Shown one piece after another: positions 42,070 through 50,668 of a DNA stretch of 64,000 bases; the stretch's first letter is position 1; the number at the start of each line of letters is the position of its first letter. Source of the stretch: Pseudomonas synxantha BG33R (lineage in GTDB: Bacteria > Pseudomonadota > Gammaproteobacteria > Pseudomonadales > Pseudomonadaceae). The translations under genes were made by a program, and so were the position numbers. Location of the stretch: contig NZ_CM001514.1 of assembly GCF_000263715.2 (NCBI RefSeq), positions 2,714,936 through 2,778,935 on the forward strand, written 5' to 3'. The notes below the pieces were generated by a model. The model saw nothing but the letters and a program-made list of their open reading frames with translations, searched no databases and was not told the origin of the DNA.

Positions 42070-43224
42070 TCAGAGGTACTTGAGCCAGGCGATATCGCGT
42101 CGGCGCGCTTTGAGCCCGGCAAACCAACGTACCGGCGGGTATAGCACCAGCGGCAACACCAAAGCTGCCAACCACACCGCACCGATGCTGTCGAAGCCGA
42201 AATAGTTGCCGTGGTTGAGCCCAAACCACTCCACACAGGCGACATACAGCACCTTCAGCACATACAGATGCAGCAGATAAAAGAACATCGGCGCCGCACC
42301 AAACACCGCCAGCACGCCAATCCAGCGCTTATGCCCGGCGCGTTCGAATGCCAGCAACAGCAACAATCCAACCCCCAATGTCAACGCCAGGAACAGCAGC
42401 GACGGCGGGTACTTGGTGATGTTGAAGAAGCTCATCAGGGTCTGCACGCCATTGTCATACACGGACCAAGGCTGCTCGCCATAGCCATTGACTGCCCGCA
42501 GCAGCACAAAACCCATTAATGCCGCCACACCCGCGATCAGCAAATGACGCTGACGCACAGCCGGTAGTGCGGTAGTGGCAAACCATGGCCCGAGCCCATA
42601 GCCCAGGGCGATCACACCGATCCACGGCAGCACCGGATAAGTCACGCGCAGACGCAGGTTTTCCGACGCCTGGATCCAGCTGCGCTCATGCAGGATTGAC
42701 CAGCCAGTCTGCAACGCCGAATCCTGGGCAAAGTGCACTCCGTCAAGCAGGTTATGCCCGGCGATGATCACCAGCGCCAAGCTGATCAGCAGCGGGCGCG
42801 GCAACCACACCAGTGCTGCGAGGGCGATCATGCTCACGCCGATGGCCCAGATCACTTGCATATAGATCACACTGGGCGGCAACTGGAAGGTCCACGCGAA
42901 ATTGACCAAGGTGAATTCCAGCACCACCAGAAACAGCCCACGTTTGAACAAAAAGGCCGACACATCGCGTCGTCCCTGATACTTCTGGCCGTACAGCCAC
43001 GCCGACAATCCAGTGAGCAACACAAATACCGGCGCGCAGAGATGGGCGAGGGTGCGGCTGACAAACAGCGCAGGCTCGGTGCTGTCGATGCTCATCGGGT
43101 CGCTGACCTGGCGATGCAACAGGAAGGTTTCGCGCACATGGTCCAGTAGCATGAACAGGATCACCAGGCCGCGCAGGGCGTCGATGGACTGCAGGCGTTG
43201 GCGTAAGGTAGTAGCGTCAGTCAT
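42070..43224 (-). CDS. DUF1624/heparan-alpha-glucosaminide N-acetyltransferase-like membrane protein
   Basis: The 384-residue multi-pass membrane protein has about ten hydrophobic segments. The N-terminus RLQSIDALRGLVILFMLLDHVRET carries the R-G-L...D-H signature of the acyltransferase-3-related DUF1624 group; PVFVLLTGLSAWLYGQKY near residue 65, FNITKYPPSLLFLALTLG near 267 and APMFFYLLHLYVLKVLY near 310 are typical further on. These proteins are thought to transfer acyl groups across the membrane to sugars or related molecules; the acceptor is unknown. It is divergent from the DUF924 gene, with a 62-base gap. Confidence 0.82.
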   Translation of the reverse strand: MTDATTLRQRLQSIDALRGLVILFMLLDHVRETFLLHRQVSDPMSIDSTEPALFVSRTLAHLCAPVFVLLTGLSAWLYGQKYQGRRDVSAFLFKRGLFLVVLEFTLVNFAWTFQLPPSVIYMQVIWAIGVSMIALAALVWLPRPLLISLALVIIAGHNLLDGVHFAQDSALQTGWSILHERSWIQASENLRLRVTYPVLPWIGVIALGYGLGPWFATTALPAVRQRHLLIAGVAALMGFVLLRAVNGYGEQPWSVYDNGVQTLMSFFNITKYPPSLLFLALTLGVGLLLLLAFERAGHKRWIGVLAVFGAAPMFFYLLHLYVLKVLYVACVEWFGLNHGNYFGFDSIGAVWLAALVLPLVLYPPVRWFAGLKARRRDIAWLKYL

Positions 43225-43286
43225 AAGTGGGAATCACAAGCGGGCAAATAATTGACGTTATCCTATAACATTTATTGAGGCACATG

Positions 43287-43838
43287 ATGATCAGCATGAA
43301 GACGCAATCAGCCGAGGCTGTGATCGAATTCTGGAAACAGGCGGGGCCCAAGCGTTGGTTCGCCAAGGACGATGGCTTCGACACAGTTTTTCGCGACACC
43401 TTCTACGCCACCCATATGCAGGCCGCACGACGCGAACTGGAAGATTGGCTGGCCTGCGCCGACGGCGCGCTGGCGTTATTGATCCTGCTGGACCAATACC
43501 CGCGCAACGCTTTTCGCGGCACCGCGCATATGTTCGCCACCGACCCGCTGGCACGCCTGTATGCACATCAGATGGTGGACGCCGGGCTCGATCAACAGAT
43601 CGAACCCCAGTTGCGTGCGTTTTGTTATTTGCCGTTTGAACACTCGGAAGATCCGCAGGACCAGCAACGCTCGCTGACGCTCAACCAGCAGTTGGATGCC
43701 AGCACCTATCACTGGGCCAGGGAACATGCCGATATTATCCAGCGGTTTGGGCGCTTTCCCCATCGCAATGCGGTGTTGGGCAGGGTCACCACCGAGCAGG
43801 AGCATTTGTTCCTCAAAGCGGGTGGTTTCGCTGGTTGA
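43287..43838 (+). CDS. DUF924 family protein
   Basis: The 183-residue helical protein has the DUF924 hallmarks VIEFWKQAGPKRWFAKDDGFD near residue 15, ALLILLDQYPRNAFRGTAHMFA near 65-85 and FGRFPHRNAVLGRVTTEQE near 150. Its fold is TPR-like and its function unknown. Three in-frame ATGs (43284, 43287, 43296) are possible; 43287 has the best spacing from GAGG. It is divergent from the acyltransferase-like gene and followed after about 95 bases by a GST gene. Confidence 0.85.
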   Translation: MISMKTQSAEAVIEFWKQAGPKRWFAKDDGFDTVFRDTFYATHMQAARRELEDWLACADGALALLILLDQYPRNAFRGTAHMFATDPLARLYAHQMVDAGLDQQIEPQLRAFCYLPFEHSEDPQDQQRSLTLNQQLDASTYHWAREHADIIQRFGRFPHRNAVLGRVTTEQEHLFLKAGGFAG

Positions 43839-43932
43839 TGCTATTCCCTCCAGGAATGCCCCCATAAAAACCCTGCATTGTCCTTATCGACCTGGATCTC
43901 GTAGCGTGGCGTTTCATCCTCGGAGATAGCCC

Positions 43933-44565
43933 ATGAGCCAACCCCCGCTGCGCCTCTATGTTGATTCGCTGTTCACAAGCCCCTACGCCATGTCGGTGTT
44001 CGTTGCCCTACGGGAAAAAGGCCTGGCGTTCGACATGGTCCCCCTGGACCTGGATGCTGGACAAAACCAGTCGGCAGATTACGCCCAGCGCTCCCTGACC
44101 CAACGGGTACCGACTCTGGAGCACGGTGATTTTACGCTGTCGGAATCTTCGGCAATCACTGAGTACCTGGACCAGGCGTACCCCCAGATCAGCATTTACC
44201 CGGCTGATCTGCAGCAGCGGGCGAGGGCGCGGCAGGTTCAGGCATGGTTGCGCAGCGACTTGCTGGCGATTCGCCAGGAGCGCTCGACGCTGGTGGTGTT
44301 CTGCGGGCAGAAGATGCCACCTTTATCGCCGCTGGCTCAGGCTGCTGCGTGTAAGTTGATCGGTGCGGCGCAGGTTCTCCTGGCAGGCAACCCTGAGCAT
44401 TTGTTTGGCGAGTGGTCGATCGCCGATGTAGACCTGGCGGTGATGCTCAATCGCCTGATCCTCAACGGCGACCCCTTACCGGCCGAGCTGGTGATGTACG
44501 CGCAACGCCAGTGGCAACGGCCGTCAGTGCGGGAGTGGGTCAACCTGCGACGGCCTGTGCTCTAG
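43933..44565 (+). CDS. Glutathione S-transferase (YfcF-like)
   Basis: The 210-residue protein has an N-terminal thioredoxin-like domain (LRLYVDSLFTSPYAMSVFVAL, with Ser/Tyr in the GSH-activating region; TQRVPTLEHGDFTLSESSAI near 55-75 supplies the cis-Pro and the glutathione-binding E-S-S) and an all-helical C-terminal domain ending SIADVDLAVMLNRLILNG. This resembles E. coli YfcF, a GST with peroxidase activity, but the electrophile is unknown. The ribosome site is GGAGA. Its 3' end overlaps by 42 bases with the convergent small gene at 44524. Confidence 0.87.
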   Translation: MSQPPLRLYVDSLFTSPYAMSVFVALREKGLAFDMVPLDLDAGQNQSADYAQRSLTQRVPTLEHGDFTLSESSAITEYLDQAYPQISIYPADLQQRARARQVQAWLRSDLLAIRQERSTLVVFCGQKMPPLSPLAQAAACKLIGAAQVLLAGNPEHLFGEWSIADVDLAVMLNRLILNGDPLPAELVMYAQRQWQRPSVREWVNLRRPVL

Positions 44566-44808
44566 CTGCCACTCTTCCTTGACACGTCGGTCCAGGTCCT
44601 CCCAATGGGCCATGCCCAGCACCCGCATGGTGTTCAAGCCCCGCAGGTAACCACGCAGTTGCTGGGCGCTGGCCGAGCGTTGTTTGGCGTCGGCGTCTGG
44701 GTCCAGCAGTACTTCTTCATACTCGACCAGGTAATCGGCGACCCGCTCGCGAAATTCCGGCAGTACGGCATCGCGGATGCGGTCGAAGGTTTTCTGGTAG
44801 GGCTTCAT
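44524..44808 (-). CDS. Small conserved-looking hypothetical protein
   Basis: The 94-residue soluble, charged, helical protein (MKPYQKTFDRIRDAVLPEFR; later LVEYEEVLLDPDADAKQRSA and RVLGMAHWEDLDRRVKEEW) has no membrane segment or signal. The ATG at 44808 has a clear ribosome site (AAGGAC). I do not recognise the family. Its C-terminal codons overlap the convergent GST gene by 42 bases. Composition and the ribosome site favour a real gene rather than an antisense artefact. Confidence 0.65.
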   Translation of the reverse strand: MKPYQKTFDRIRDAVLPEFRERVADYLVEYEEVLLDPDADAKQRSASAQQLRGYLRGLNTMRVLGMAHWEDLDRRVKEEWQLEHRPSQVDPLPH

Positions 44809-44945
44809 GGCGGGGTCCTTATAGGTTTTATGGGCTGCCTGACACTATCGGTTCAAATGATAGTCACCATCAAGGATCACAAGTTCTGTTTTTTCGCCAA
44901 GCGCGCAGAATCTGCTCATCCAGACGCAGCTCAAGGAAATGCGCG

Positions 44946-45590
44946 ATGAGGACGATTATCCAGCTTGCTTTAATGGCCCTGATGTTGGGCACCACCCTCA
45001 TGACCACCCCGGCGATTGCCGATGAGCTGCGTACAGGCCATTTGCTGCCGCTGGCCGCTAGCGTAGAATCCCTGCAACGCACCCAGAGGGTAGGGGTGTT
45101 ATTCAGCGAAAATACCCGCGACAACCTCATCTACCTTGAGCGCTACCATGCCATGGCACTTAACGGCGCCAAGGATGCCCTGGATGGGCGGATTCGCCAG
45201 GCGTTCGTCAACAGCTCCGATCCGGAGCTGGCCATCGACTGGTTGATGAACTCGCTGCAGGGCGCTTTTTTCTCGGTGACGGTCTATGGCAGCCTGGATG
45301 ACATGGTGCAGGCGCATCCGGATGTGGTGGTGGTGCTCGATACCCATAACCAATTGCTGACCCAGCGTAACGACCGGGTCGAGGCACGCTTTGCAGCACG
45401 CTTCTATGACGCGAACCTGCAATACATCGCCAAGGCCGAAGGTTCGGTGGACAGGCAAGTGCCGTCAGTGTGGGTGCACGGCAAGGCGGCGCCGGAGATT
45501 GCCGCGCTGATCGAGCAGCAGCGAGATGTACAGCAAGATGCCCTGAAGCAGTTCGATGTGTCGCTCAAGGCCCTGGTTCGCGCAGGTTGA
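44946..45590 (+). CDS. Exported protein of unknown function
   Basis: The 214-residue product has a clear Sec signal (MRTIIQLALMALMLGTTLMT, cleavage after AIA near residue 26). The mature part has alternating strands and helices (VVVVLDTHNQLLTQRNDRVEA near 125; LDDMVQAHPD near 117) and resembles an ATP-grasp-free, nucleotide-free alpha/beta domain; no catalytic motif is recognised. The ribosome site is AAGGAA. It is followed after 45 bases by a lipoprotein gene, with which it probably forms an operon; the pair suggests a cell-envelope function. Confidence 0.75.
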   Translation: MRTIIQLALMALMLGTTLMTTPAIADELRTGHLLPLAASVESLQRTQRVGVLFSENTRDNLIYLERYHAMALNGAKDALDGRIRQAFVNSSDPELAIDWLMNSLQGAFFSVTVYGSLDDMVQAHPDVVVVLDTHNQLLTQRNDRVEARFAARFYDANLQYIAKAEGSVDRQVPSVWVHGKAAPEIAALIEQQRDVQQDALKQFDVSLKALVRAG

Positions 45591-45635
45591 TTCGCGAGTG
45601 GATGTGAACCCTATTGGTTATTTTCAGGAATCTGT

Positions 45636-45977
45636 ATGCGCTCTTTTTTCGCCCCGGCCCTGGCCTTTGCAGCCTTGTTGCTGACCGGTTGTATCACGGC
45701 TCCGAATGCCCCATCGCTGACCCTGCAAACCGACAAGACCCCCGAAGGCTATGTGCAATGCGTATTGCCCAAGCTGGAAAAGCACGGCATCACCTCGACC
45801 GTGACGCAGAACTCGCGTCACGCCAAGGTGCTGTTGACCAGCAAGATTGCTGCTGATGATGTGCTGGAAGCCTACAAGTCCCAGGACGGCACCAAGGTGT
45901 TCCTGTATGAGCGCAAACCGCTGGCCTCGGCGATCAAACCGTCGCGGCTTGAGCAGGCGGCCCAGGACTGCCGGTAA
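45636..45977 (+). CDS. Small lipoprotein
   Basis: The 113-residue protein has a lipoprotein signal with lipobox LLTGC (Cys at residue 19; preceded by MRSFFAPALAFAALL). The residue after the Cys is Ile, not Asp, so sorting to the outer membrane is expected. The mature part of about 95 residues (TPEGYVQCVLPKLEKHGITS, KVFLYERKPLASAI) shows no known enzyme motif. The ribosome site is AGGAA. It is downstream of, and probably co-transcribed with, the exported protein at 44946, and is followed by a REPIN. Confidence 0.78.
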   Translation: MRSFFAPALAFAALLLTGCITAPNAPSLTLQTDKTPEGYVQCVLPKLEKHGITSTVTQNSRHAKVLLTSKIAADDVLEAYKSQDGTKVFLYERKPLASAIKPSRLEQAAQDCR

Positions 45978-46003
45978 GCCCGTTTTGGAGGACAACAAAA
46001 ATC

Positions 46004-46098
46004 AAATGTGGGAGGGGGCTTGCTCCCGATGGCGGTGGGTCAGCTACAGATGTGCTGGCTGACACTCTGCCATCGGGAGCAAGCCCCCTCCCACATTT
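46004..46098. repeat. REPIN between lipoprotein and creatininase-like genes
   Basis: AAATGTGGGAGGGGGCTTGC (46005 on) and its inverted partner GCAAGCCCCCTCCCACATTT flank a loop that itself has short inverted pieces (GGTGGGTCAGC...GCTGACAC). It is one of the cleanest copies of the family and fills the gap between the two convergent genes. Confidence 0.88.
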
Positions 46099-46113
46099 GG
46101 ACCAACACTCGGC

Positions 46114-46860
46114 TCAGGGTTTGGCTTCGTTGCTGAAACTATCGACCGTCTTGATCAACCCCTGCGCCGCCAACGCCACCAACTCACCGCCTTTCTCCAC
46201 CGTCGCCAGCGCAGGGTCTGAACCCATGCGGCCATCGGGGAAGCGCGCGCGGAAGTCCAGCGCCTCGCGGATCGGCCCGGTGTTGGCAATTTGCGGTGAG
46301 TAATCGGCAGACTTGATCGACTGCGGATAAGCCCACTGCGTCACCGCAATCTCCGACGGCGTGGCGTGGCTGCCGTGGCCGACCGGGAATTGGCGCTGGG
46401 CCAGGTCGGTGACGCCTTCCAGGTCCCACCAGTTCACCAGCTTCAGCGCAAACCCGGCCGGGCGGCGGGCGAAGCTGGCTTCGGCGTACAGCTCGGAAAA
46501 CGCCGCTTCGATCGTGGCGATATTGCCGCCGTGGCCGTTCAGGAACAGGATTTTCTCGAAGCCATGCCCGGCCAGCGAACGCACCCAATCGCCAATCGCG
46601 GCGATAAAGGTGGAAGGGCGCAGCGAGATGGTGCCGGGAAACCCCAGGTGGTGCTGGGCCATGCCGATATTGAAAGTAGGGCCGATCAGAATGTCGGCGT
46701 TTTTTTGCGCCTCATGGGCGATGATCTCCGGGCACATCCAGTCGGTGCCCAGCAGGCCCGTGGGGCCGTGTTGTTCGTTGGAGCCGATGGGGATCACGAC
46801 CGTGCGGCTGCGTTCCAGAAACTGCCCGATTTCGATCCAGGTGCTGGCGTGTAGAAGCAT
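46114..46860 (-). CDS. Creatininase family protein
   Basis: The 248-residue metal-dependent amidohydrolase of the creatininase fold shows VVIPIGSNEQHGPTGLLGTD near residue 22 (Glu, His, Asp metal ligands), FNIGMAQHHLGFPGTISL near 63, FLNGHGGNIATIEAAF near 107 and VGHGSHATPSEIAVTQ near 162, containing the remaining His and Glu. Family members open cyclic amides (creatinine) or deformylate pathway intermediates, so the substrate is not determined. The start ATG at 46860 has a GAGAG ribosome site. It is co-oriented with the L,D-transpeptidase-like gene 30 bases upstream. Confidence 0.85.
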   Translation of the reverse strand: MLLHASTWIEIGQFLERSRTVVIPIGSNEQHGPTGLLGTDWMCPEIIAHEAQKNADILIGPTFNIGMAQHHLGFPGTISLRPSTFIAAIGDWVRSLAGHGFEKILFLNGHGGNIATIEAAFSELYAEASFARRPAGFALKLVNWWDLEGVTDLAQRQFPVGHGSHATPSEIAVTQWAYPQSIKSADYSPQIANTGPIREALDFRARFPDGRMGSDPALATVEKGGELVALAAQGLIKTVDSFSNEAKP

Positions 46861-46890
46861 GCGAGGCTCTCTTTTATCTGTGGGGACAGG

Positions 46891-47604
46891 CTATCCGCCA
46901 CGGATTGTACGACTACTCGCTACCTGTTGGGGCTTGCAATTGAGGTACGTCGAGGACTTCAACCAGCGCTGGTCGGGGTACCAGGAAAACATGAACTGCC
47001 CATCCTTGAGCTTGTCTACAACTTGACGGGCGACCTGCGGGCGTACTGCCGGGCAGCCCTGGCTGCGGCCGATGCGGCCTTCGCGCTTGCTCCACAACGG
47101 GCTGACGTAGTCGGCGGCATGGATCACGATGGCGCGGTCGCGCGCCAGGTCATTGAAGCCGGGCTCCAGGCCATCCATGCGCAGCGAGTAACCATGGGCG
47201 CCGAGGTAGCTTTCCTGGGTGCGGAACAAACCCAGGCTGGATTGATGGCTGCCTTCAAGATTGGAGAACTGGGTGGCGAAGTTTTCCCCGGACTTGGCGC
47301 CATGCGCCACCAGGTCACGCAGCAGCAGGGTCTGTTTGCGCAAATCGAAGATCCACAGCCGACGGGCGGTCGAGGGCTGGGAGTAGTCAATAACCGCTAG
47401 GCGATCGGAACGTTCTTCGCCGTTATTGACAGCGCACTGCACCGCGTTCAGGGCGCTTTTGAGTACTGTGGGATTGAGTTCTGGAGCCGAGCGCGCCAGG
47501 CTGCTATACAAGGAAGGTGGGGTGCCAGTGGCCGCGAGCGCAAAATTGCTCAGTAAAGCCAGGCCCCCGGTGATCAAGCCGAGGTGGCGCATAAAAGTCA
47601 GCAT
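46891..47604 (-). CDS. Exported YkuD_2-type murein L,D-transpeptidase domain protein
   Basis: The 237-residue protein has a Sec signal (MLTFMRHLGLITGGLALLS, cleavage after ALA near 25) and a catalytic region with IVIHAADYVSPLWSKR near 160 (His) and GRIGRSQGCPAVRPQVAR near 178 (catalytic Cys in S-x-G-C-P). That pattern fits the family annotated as murein L,D-transpeptidase catalytic domain. Such enzymes cross-link or trim peptidoglycan in the periplasm; the exact reaction is unproven. It is divergent from the larger L,D-transpeptidase at 47645, with start codons only about 40 bases apart. Confidence 0.82.
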   Translation of the reverse strand: MLTFMRHLGLITGGLALLSNFALAATGTPPSLYSSLARSAPELNPTVLKSALNAVQCAVNNGEERSDRLAVIDYSQPSTARRLWIFDLRKQTLLLRDLVAHGAKSGENFATQFSNLEGSHQSSLGLFRTQESYLGAHGYSLRMDGLEPGFNDLARDRAIVIHAADYVSPLWSKREGRIGRSQGCPAVRPQVARQVVDKLKDGQFMFSWYPDQRWLKSSTYLNCKPQQVASSRTIRGG

Positions 47605-47644
47605 CTACAGTCGATTCCCCCGCTGTGGAGTGGAGCTAAGTCAA

Positions 47645-49240
47645 TTGTTCAAAAAACACGCATGTTACTTGAGCATTTGCCTGCTCGTTGCACCATTGGT
47701 CGCGACAGCCGATGCGCTGGCGCCTGAGCCGCTGCCTGTGACCACGCCTGCGCCCGTCGACCTGGCGCCGGTACAGCAGGCGCTGGCGCAACTGCCCAGC
47801 GTCTGTCCCCACCTGGTCTCGCGGGTCGATGCCACCGCACAAGTGCGCCTGCAAGCCTTTTACCAGCAGCAGGGCAATGCACCGTTATGGTCGGCCGACG
47901 AGTCCCGGCAAGCCTTGCAAACCCAGTTACTGATGCTGGCCGACGACGGCCTGGATCCCACCCACTATAGCTTGCCTGCGGTAGATGCCACGGCCAACGT
48001 GCTGTGCAGCGATATCGCGACCAGCCAGCAATACCTGCAAGCCCTGCACGATTTGCATTACGGGCGCCTGCTGCAATCGCGCTATGAACCGCTCTGGCAT
48101 TCTCAACCGCCTGCGACTGACCCGAACACCGCAGTATTGGCATTTGCCGCCACCGGCTTGCAGGACATGGCCAAAGCGTTTGACCAGGCACGCCCAAGTG
48201 CAGACTTGTATCGCAGCCTGCGCAACGTCTATTCCAGCCTGCGCCAGCAGCCTTTACCGCACTGGGACGCGGTGGGCAGTGGCCCGTTGTTACGCCCCGG
48301 CATGGAAGACCCGCGCGTGCCGGAACTGGCGCGACGCCTGCACAGTGGTGGCTATCTGGCCAAGTTGCCCAACGGCAAGCAATATCAGGGCGACCTGGTC
48401 AAGGCGGCGAAGGCGTTCCAGCTCAGCCACTCGTTGCAAGCCGATGGCGTGATCGGCGCCGGCACCGTGGCCGAACTCAATATCAGCCCGGCGGTACGCC
48501 GCGAGCAACTGCGCATCAACCTGGAGCGTTTCCGCTGGCTGGCCCAGGACCTTGAGCCTGAAGGCGTAGTGGTCAATGTGGCCGCCGCTCAATTGAGCGT
48601 GTACCAGAGCGGCATCCCGGTGTGGCAAACCCGCCTGCAAGTGGGTCGCGCCGAACGCCAGACACCGCTGCTCAAGTCGCGCATCACCCGGCTGACCCTC
48701 AACCCCACCTGGACCATCCCGCCGACCATCATGCGCGAGGACAAACTCCCGGCTATCCGCCTCAACCCCGAGTACCTGCGCCAGCAAAACCTGCAAGTAC
48801 TCGATGCCGAAGGTCATCCGCTGACCCCCGAGCAGGTCGATTGGGCGCGCCCCGGCAATATTCTGCTGCGCCAGCAGGCTGGCCCGCGCAACCCGCTGGG
48901 CAAGATCGTGATGCGCTTCCCCAACCCGTTCTCGGTATACCTGCACGACACGCCCAGCCAGCCGCTGTTTACCAAGGGGCCACGGGCGTTCAGTTCGGGG
49001 TGCGTAAGGGTCGAGCAACCGCTGCTGCTGCGTGATCTGCTGGTAACCCCTGCCGAACGCACCCGTACCGATGAACTGTTGGCCACCGGCTTGACCCATG
49101 AATTCAGGCTGGCCACGCCGGTGCCGGTGCTGTTGGGGTATTGGACGGTGGAAGTGGATCGCCAGGGGAGCCTGGTCTATGCGCCGGATATCTATGCGCT
49201 TGATCCGGTGTTGATCAAAGCCATGGGAAGTGTGCTCTAG
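47645..49240 (+). CDS. L,D-transpeptidase of the YcbB/LdtD type
   Basis: I start this protein at a TTG codon (47645), which gives (M)FKKHACYLSICLLVAPLVATADA, a good Sec signal, with GGAG nine bases upstream; upstream in-frame starts lie inside the opposite gene and lack a signal. The 531-residue protein then has a peptidoglycan-binding unit (VPELARRLHSGGYLAKL to AFQLSHSLQADGVIGAGTV, about 218-275) and a C-terminal YkuD catalytic domain with VYLHDTPSQPLFTKGPRAFS and SSGCVRVEQPLLLRDLL (catalytic Cys near 453). It would form 3-3 cross-links in peptidoglycan. It is tightly divergent from another L,D-transpeptidase-family gene. Confidence 0.88.
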   Translation: MFKKHACYLSICLLVAPLVATADALAPEPLPVTTPAPVDLAPVQQALAQLPSVCPHLVSRVDATAQVRLQAFYQQQGNAPLWSADESRQALQTQLLMLADDGLDPTHYSLPAVDATANVLCSDIATSQQYLQALHDLHYGRLLQSRYEPLWHSQPPATDPNTAVLAFAATGLQDMAKAFDQARPSADLYRSLRNVYSSLRQQPLPHWDAVGSGPLLRPGMEDPRVPELARRLHSGGYLAKLPNGKQYQGDLVKAAKAFQLSHSLQADGVIGAGTVAELNISPAVRREQLRINLERFRWLAQDLEPEGVVVNVAAAQLSVYQSGIPVWQTRLQVGRAERQTPLLKSRITRLTLNPTWTIPPTIMREDKLPAIRLNPEYLRQQNLQVLDAEGHPLTPEQVDWARPGNILLRQQAGPRNPLGKIVMRFPNPFSVYLHDTPSQPLFTKGPRAFSSGCVRVEQPLLLRDLLVTPAERTRTDELLATGLTHEFRLATPVPVLLGYWTVEVDRQGSLVYAPDIYALDPVLIKAMGSVL

Positions 49241-49276
49241 GCACAATGGGCAGGGGTCTTCATGACCCCATCTGAC

Positions 49277-50668
49277 CTATTCAGGTATCAACTGCTGGCG
49301 ACATTCCAGCACCAGTCGGGCGCCGCCCAGTTCACTGGTACCGACTTCGAGCTTGAAGCCATGCAGGTTGATGATCGCCGCCACAATCGACAGCCCCAGA
49401 CCAAAGCCACCTTGCTGATCGTTCTCATCCACCCGATAAAAGCGCTGGAACACCGACGCGCGCTCGGCCGCTGGAATTCCAGGGCCGGAGTCGAGCACTT
49501 CAATGCGCGTACTGCCCATATCATTGACCGCTCGCAGGATGACCTTGCCATTGGGCGGAGTGAACTTGATCGAATTGCTCAACAGGTTGGCCAAAGCTTC
49601 AAACAACAGGGCGCGGTCGCCCGTTACCCACGGCAGCGATTCGGGAGCCTGCAATACCAACTCCATTTCACCTTCCTCCGCCAGGGGCAGATAAAAGTCA
49701 TGCAATTCGCGCAGCAACGGCAGCGGGTCCAGCACCAGGAAGCCTGACCTGCGCTGGTGATCTTCCAGTTCGGAAATGCGCAGCAGCCCGCGAAAGCGCG
49801 CCATCAGCGTGTCGGTTTCGGCAATGGCGTCATCGAGTTTCACTGCGTGGGCGGAGTCTTCCTCGGCTTGCTGCTTGATGCGGTAAAGCTGTGCGCGCAG
49901 GCGGGTGAGGGGGGTACGCAGGTCATGGGCGATGGCGTCGCACACGCCCTTGACCTCGTTCATCAGTTTCTCGATGCGTTCGAGCATGGCGTTGACGATG
50001 GCCGCGAGCATGTCCAGTTCGTCGCGCCGATTGGACAGCGGCAAGCGGTGCGTCAGGTCGCCGGCGACGATGGCTTCGGCGCTGGCCTGGATCCCGCGGA
50101 TGCGCCGCAACGGGCGCCGGCGCAGCAGGTGCCAGCCCGCAGCGCCGGGGATGATGGTCAACGACAGCGCCCACAACAGGGCATGCCAGATGATCCGCGT
50201 CACACCGAACAACGAACCGTTGGCGCGCACCAGCACCAGCCAGCGCCCGTCGTCGGTGTGGGTGGCCACGGCGTCGCAGCTGTCCTTGGGCAGCTTGGGG
50301 TCATCGGATTCGACGCAATTGGCCAGGGTGTGGATCTTGCCATCCAGGGGCAGGTCCGCCGGTAACGTGCGGATCGGCCCGCTCAAGGGCCGAAACTGCT
50401 CATCGAACAAGCCATAAGCATCGACGCCCTTCATGTCGAAGGTCATGCTGGTGGTCAGCGCTTCCACCAGGGCTTCGCCGTCGAAGCGCTGGAACAAGTG
50501 CTGGCGTTGCAGAAGAGAATGGCGCGAGAGGTCGCTGAGGTAGCCCGACACCTCGTAATACAGCACCCCCATGAGGATGCAACTCCACGCCACGAACAAC
50601 GAGCTGTACAGCGCCAGCAAGCGGCTGCTGGAGGAACGCCAGCCCTTAGAGGGGTTCAGCAATGACAT
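49277..50668 (-). CDS. Sensor histidine kinase of a two-component system
   Basis: The 463-residue inner-membrane kinase has transmembrane segments near residues 18-40 and 155-180 enclosing a periplasmic sensor region (contains CVESDDPKLPKDSCDAVA with two cysteines), then HAMP (RRRPLRRIRGIQASAEAI), an H-box AIAHDLRTPLTRLRAQLY near 245, an N-box NLLSNSIKFTPPNGKVI near 365, and G-boxes LDSGPGIPAAE and GGFGLGLSIV. It overlaps the upstream response regulator gene by 23 bases. The signal is unknown. Confidence 0.9.
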   Translation of the reverse strand: MSLLNPSKGWRSSSSRLLALYSSLFVAWSCILMGVLYYEVSGYLSDLSRHSLLQRQHLFQRFDGEALVEALTTSMTFDMKGVDAYGLFDEQFRPLSGPIRTLPADLPLDGKIHTLANCVESDDPKLPKDSCDAVATHTDDGRWLVLVRANGSLFGVTRIIWHALLWALSLTIIPGAAGWHLLRRRPLRRIRGIQASAEAIVAGDLTHRLPLSNRRDELDMLAAIVNAMLERIEKLMNEVKGVCDAIAHDLRTPLTRLRAQLYRIKQQAEEDSAHAVKLDDAIAETDTLMARFRGLLRISELEDHQRRSGFLVLDPLPLLRELHDFYLPLAEEGEMELVLQAPESLPWVTGDRALLFEALANLLSNSIKFTPPNGKVILRAVNDMGSTRIEVLDSGPGIPAAERASVFQRFYRVDENDQQGGFGLGLSIVAAIINLHGFKLEVGTSELGGARLVLECRQQLIPE

